Shown: piece by piece, positions 62,450 to 64,000 of the stretch | Position numbering within the stretch: the stretch's first letter is position 1 | Layout: each line of letters opens with the position of its first letter | Source of the DNA: Pseudomonas duriflava | Lineage (GTDB): Bacteria; Pseudomonadota; Gammaproteobacteria; Pseudomonadales; Pseudomonadaceae | Reading direction: 5' to 3' | Length of the DNA stretch: 64,000 nt | NCBI RefSeq assembly: GCF_007830155.1 | Contig: NZ_VLKY01000001.1 | Location: 372,001-436,000, forward strand | The notes under the pieces: model-generated | What the model saw: only the letters and a program-made list of their open reading frames with translations | Told to the model about the DNA's origin: nothing | Databases searched by the model: none | Made by a program: the position numbers and the translations under genes

Positions 62450-63592
62450 ATGGAGGTATCCGTGTACAGAAGCAGAGTGACAGGCGCCGTGCTGGCAGCG
62501 GTATTAAGCTGCGTGGCCGTGTCGGCAGGAGCCGATGAAATGGGCAAAGCTTTAAGTGAAAAGGCTGGTATCCCATACCCGGCAGTTATTGCGCACCGAG
62601 GTGCCTCTTATGATGCACCCGAGTCCACGGCGCCGGCCTATCTGCTAGCTCGTGATCTGGGTGCCGATTACCTGGAATTGGACCTGCAACGTACTCGTGA
62701 TGGCGTGTTGATTGCCTTGCACGACGACAACCTCAGGCGCACCACCAATGTTACGCAGCGTTTCCCCGAGCGGGCCGATCAGCCTGTCAGCTCCTTTACC
62801 CTGGCAGAGCTGAAAAGCCTTGATGCAGGCACTTGGTTCAACGTAGCTCATCCGGATCGGGCGCGACCTACCTATGCAGACCAGAAGATCCTGACGCTGG
62901 ATGAGGTAATCGACATTGCCGAAGGCGGTACAAACAAGCCCGGCCTGTACATCGAGACCAAACAGCCTAAATTGTTTCCTGGCATCGAAAAGGATTTAAA
63001 AGAAAAACTTGCTGCACGTGGCTGGGTAGATACGTCTGCACCCGCGCAAGTAGTAACGGGTGGAAAGACAGTGCAGGTCGCCTCCATGCCGGGCCGCGTC
63101 GTGTTGCAAACGTTCGAAAAAAGTAGCATGGAGCTGCTCCAGCAAGAGATGCCAAACGTGCCTAAGGTGCTTTTGCTATGGCTGGAGTCTGGCAGCATCG
63201 AGCCGAGACCTATGCCGTCATTCGCCGACTCGGGCGAGAAAGACAAGGCGGCGTATTACGCCAAGTTGGAAGTCAAGTCGAAAGAGGAATATGCAAGTTG
63301 GCTGGATTGGGCGAAGCAACATGGGGCCCTCGGCATCGGCCCGTCTTCTGCACTGACCCATGGGGGCGATCAGAGTTACGCTGACCTGGTGCAACCTTGG
63401 ATGAACCAGATGGCCCATGAGAAAGGCTTGATCGTTCACCCCTATACGGTGGACGAGGCGGTCGACTTTCAGAAAATCAGCGCCCAGGGGGTAGATGGAT
63501 TCTTTACCAACCGTCCGGCGGAGCTGCTCAAGTTCTATGACCGGCCTTCTTCCGATACGATCGATACAATCCTGAAACGCCACGGCTATTGA
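62450..63592 (+). CDS. glpQ: Periplasmic glycerophosphodiester phosphodiesterase
   Basis: A protein of 380 residues. Signal peptide (VTGAVLAAVLSCVAVSAGA/DE). Catalytic pattern AVIAHRGASYDAPESTAPAY, then DYLELDLQRTRDG and ALHDDNLRRTTN. The family releases glycerol-3-phosphate from phospholipid head groups. GTG 62462 behind GGAGG is also a possible start and gives a shorter signal peptide. Gene symbol is by family likeness; ugpQ type is less likely because of the signal peptide. Confidence 0.88.
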   Translation: MEVSVYRSRVTGAVLAAVLSCVAVSAGADEMGKALSEKAGIPYPAVIAHRGASYDAPESTAPAYLLARDLGADYLELDLQRTRDGVLIALHDDNLRRTTNVTQRFPERADQPVSSFTLAELKSLDAGTWFNVAHPDRARPTYADQKILTLDEVIDIAEGGTNKPGLYIETKQPKLFPGIEKDLKEKLAARGWVDTSAPAQVVTGGKTVQVASMPGRVVLQTFEKSSMELLQQEMPNVPKVLLLWLESGSIEPRPMPSFADSGEKDKAAYYAKLEVKSKEEYASWLDWAKQHGALGIGPSSALTHGGDQSYADLVQPWMNQMAHEKGLIVHPYTVDEAVDFQKISAQGVDGFFTNRPAELLKFYDRPSSDTIDTILKRHGY

Positions 63593-63610
63593 GCGCTCAG
63601 GACACAGGCA

Positions 63611-63652
63611 GTCAGGCGCAATAACAAAAGAGCATTGCGTCTGACTAATTTT
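63611..63652 (+). terminator. Terminator after glpQ
   Basis: GTCAGGCGCAAT pairs with ATTGCGTCTGAC (12-base stem with one G-T pair, loop 11), followed by TAATTTTA. It starts 18 bases after the stop codon. Confidence 0.75.
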
Positions 63653-63675
63653 ACGTAGCAACCAACAGGCACGTC

Positions 63676-64000
63676 ATGCTTATTGCTCCTTTCACTGGTG
63701 CCAAATTGGCTCTGATAGCTGGCAGTATGCTGTTGACCTACAAGCGCGACCAAAAGACCAGTATCCCGTTTCCAGGTTGTTGGGACTTTGCTGGCGGTGG
63801 TCGGGAGGGCGACGAACATCCTATTGCCTGCGCCTTACGGGAATTAGAGGAGGAGTTTTCTCTGCAACTGCCGGCCGAGCGCATTCATTGGGGTCGCCGC
63901 TATACAAGCGTTACCCAAGGCTGTCTCGACGCCTACTTTTTTGTGGGTACGCTGACAGCAGAGGACATCCTGTCTATACGCTTTGGCAATGAAGGCCAGT
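63676..64000 (+). CDS. NUDIX hydrolase, N-terminal part (cut by window end)
   Basis: The first 108 codons run off the window at 64000. The NUDIX box is at about residues 42-64: GREGDEHPIACALRELEEEF, following the GX5EX7REUXEE pattern with Ser in place of the usual Gly after it. NUDIX proteins hydrolyse nucleoside-diphosphate derivatives; the substrate is not known. ATG 63676 is the first good start after the glpQ terminator. Confidence 0.85.
   Translation, partial: MLIAPFTGAKLALIAGSMLLTYKRDQKTSIPFPGCWDFAGGGREGDEHPIACALRELEEEFSLQLPAERIHWGRRYTSVTQGCLDAYFFVGTLTAEDILSIRFGNEGQ

Overview
The window looks like chromosome of a Pseudomonas-type gammaproteobacterium. The evidence is a pobA/pobR pair, an OprD-family porin, a puu-type putrescine gene set, a tRNA-Gly(CCC) used as an integration site and many c-di-GMP proteins. 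Base composition by eye is moderate rather than the high GC of most Pseudomonas, and it falls clearly in the signalling block at about 15.9-33.4 kb. The species cannot be fixed from the sequence; a lower-GC Pseudomonas lineage is a guess.

Layout. 1-4880: pobA (cut by the window edge) and divergent pobR, a LysR regulator, an HPP/CBS membrane protein, decayed remnants of a flavohaemoglobin gene and its norR-type regulator, and a small unknown gene. 4937-10407 (minus): a stressosome operon rsbR-rsbS-rsbT, then an rsbX-like phosphatase fused to a second RsbT-like domain, a hybrid histidine kinase with a third RsbT-like domain, and a receiver-kinase. 10865-15418: OprD-family porin, SRAP/YedK-type protein and a hybrid histidine kinase.

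15862-33378 (plus): a CBS-PAS-GGDEF-EAL protein, then a tightly coupled nine-gene operon. In order it encodes a histidine kinase, a receiver with a degenerate HD-GYP domain, a receiver with coiled coil, an MglA-like small GTPase, a histidine kinase, a receiver fused to a GspE/PilB-type ATPase, a 1255-residue multisensor kinase, an Rcp1-type receiver, and a REC-PAS-PAS-LOV-GGDEF-EAL-REC protein. I think this is the most interesting object in the window: a possible blue-light/phosphorelay/c-di-GMP circuit wired to a polarity-type GTPase and a pilus-type motor ATPase.

33.7-47.5 kb is ordinary chromosome: MBL-fold hydrolase, diguanylate cyclase, TetR regulator divergent from a GH3 beta-glucosidase with a perfect palindromic operator candidate, UPF0158 protein, Suv3-like helicase, small membrane protein, and a LysR regulator divergent from puuA-(collapsed puuC)-puuB-puuD.

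47.6-58.14 kb is an integrated element of about 10.5 kb lying between a partial copy of the tRNA-Gly 3' end and the intact tRNA-Gly(CCC). It carries integrase, AlpA-type regulator, primase-like zinc finger protein, RepA-like ATPase, HK97-type protease and capsid, and a tail tape-measure protein, but no recognisable portal or terminase. It resembles a phage satellite or a severely reduced prophage. 58.3-64 kb: protealysin-like M4 protease with emfourin-type inhibitor, rsuA with a cysteine-rich partner, a dCache diguanylate cyclase, a periplasmic glycerophosphodiesterase and a NUDIX gene cut by the window end.
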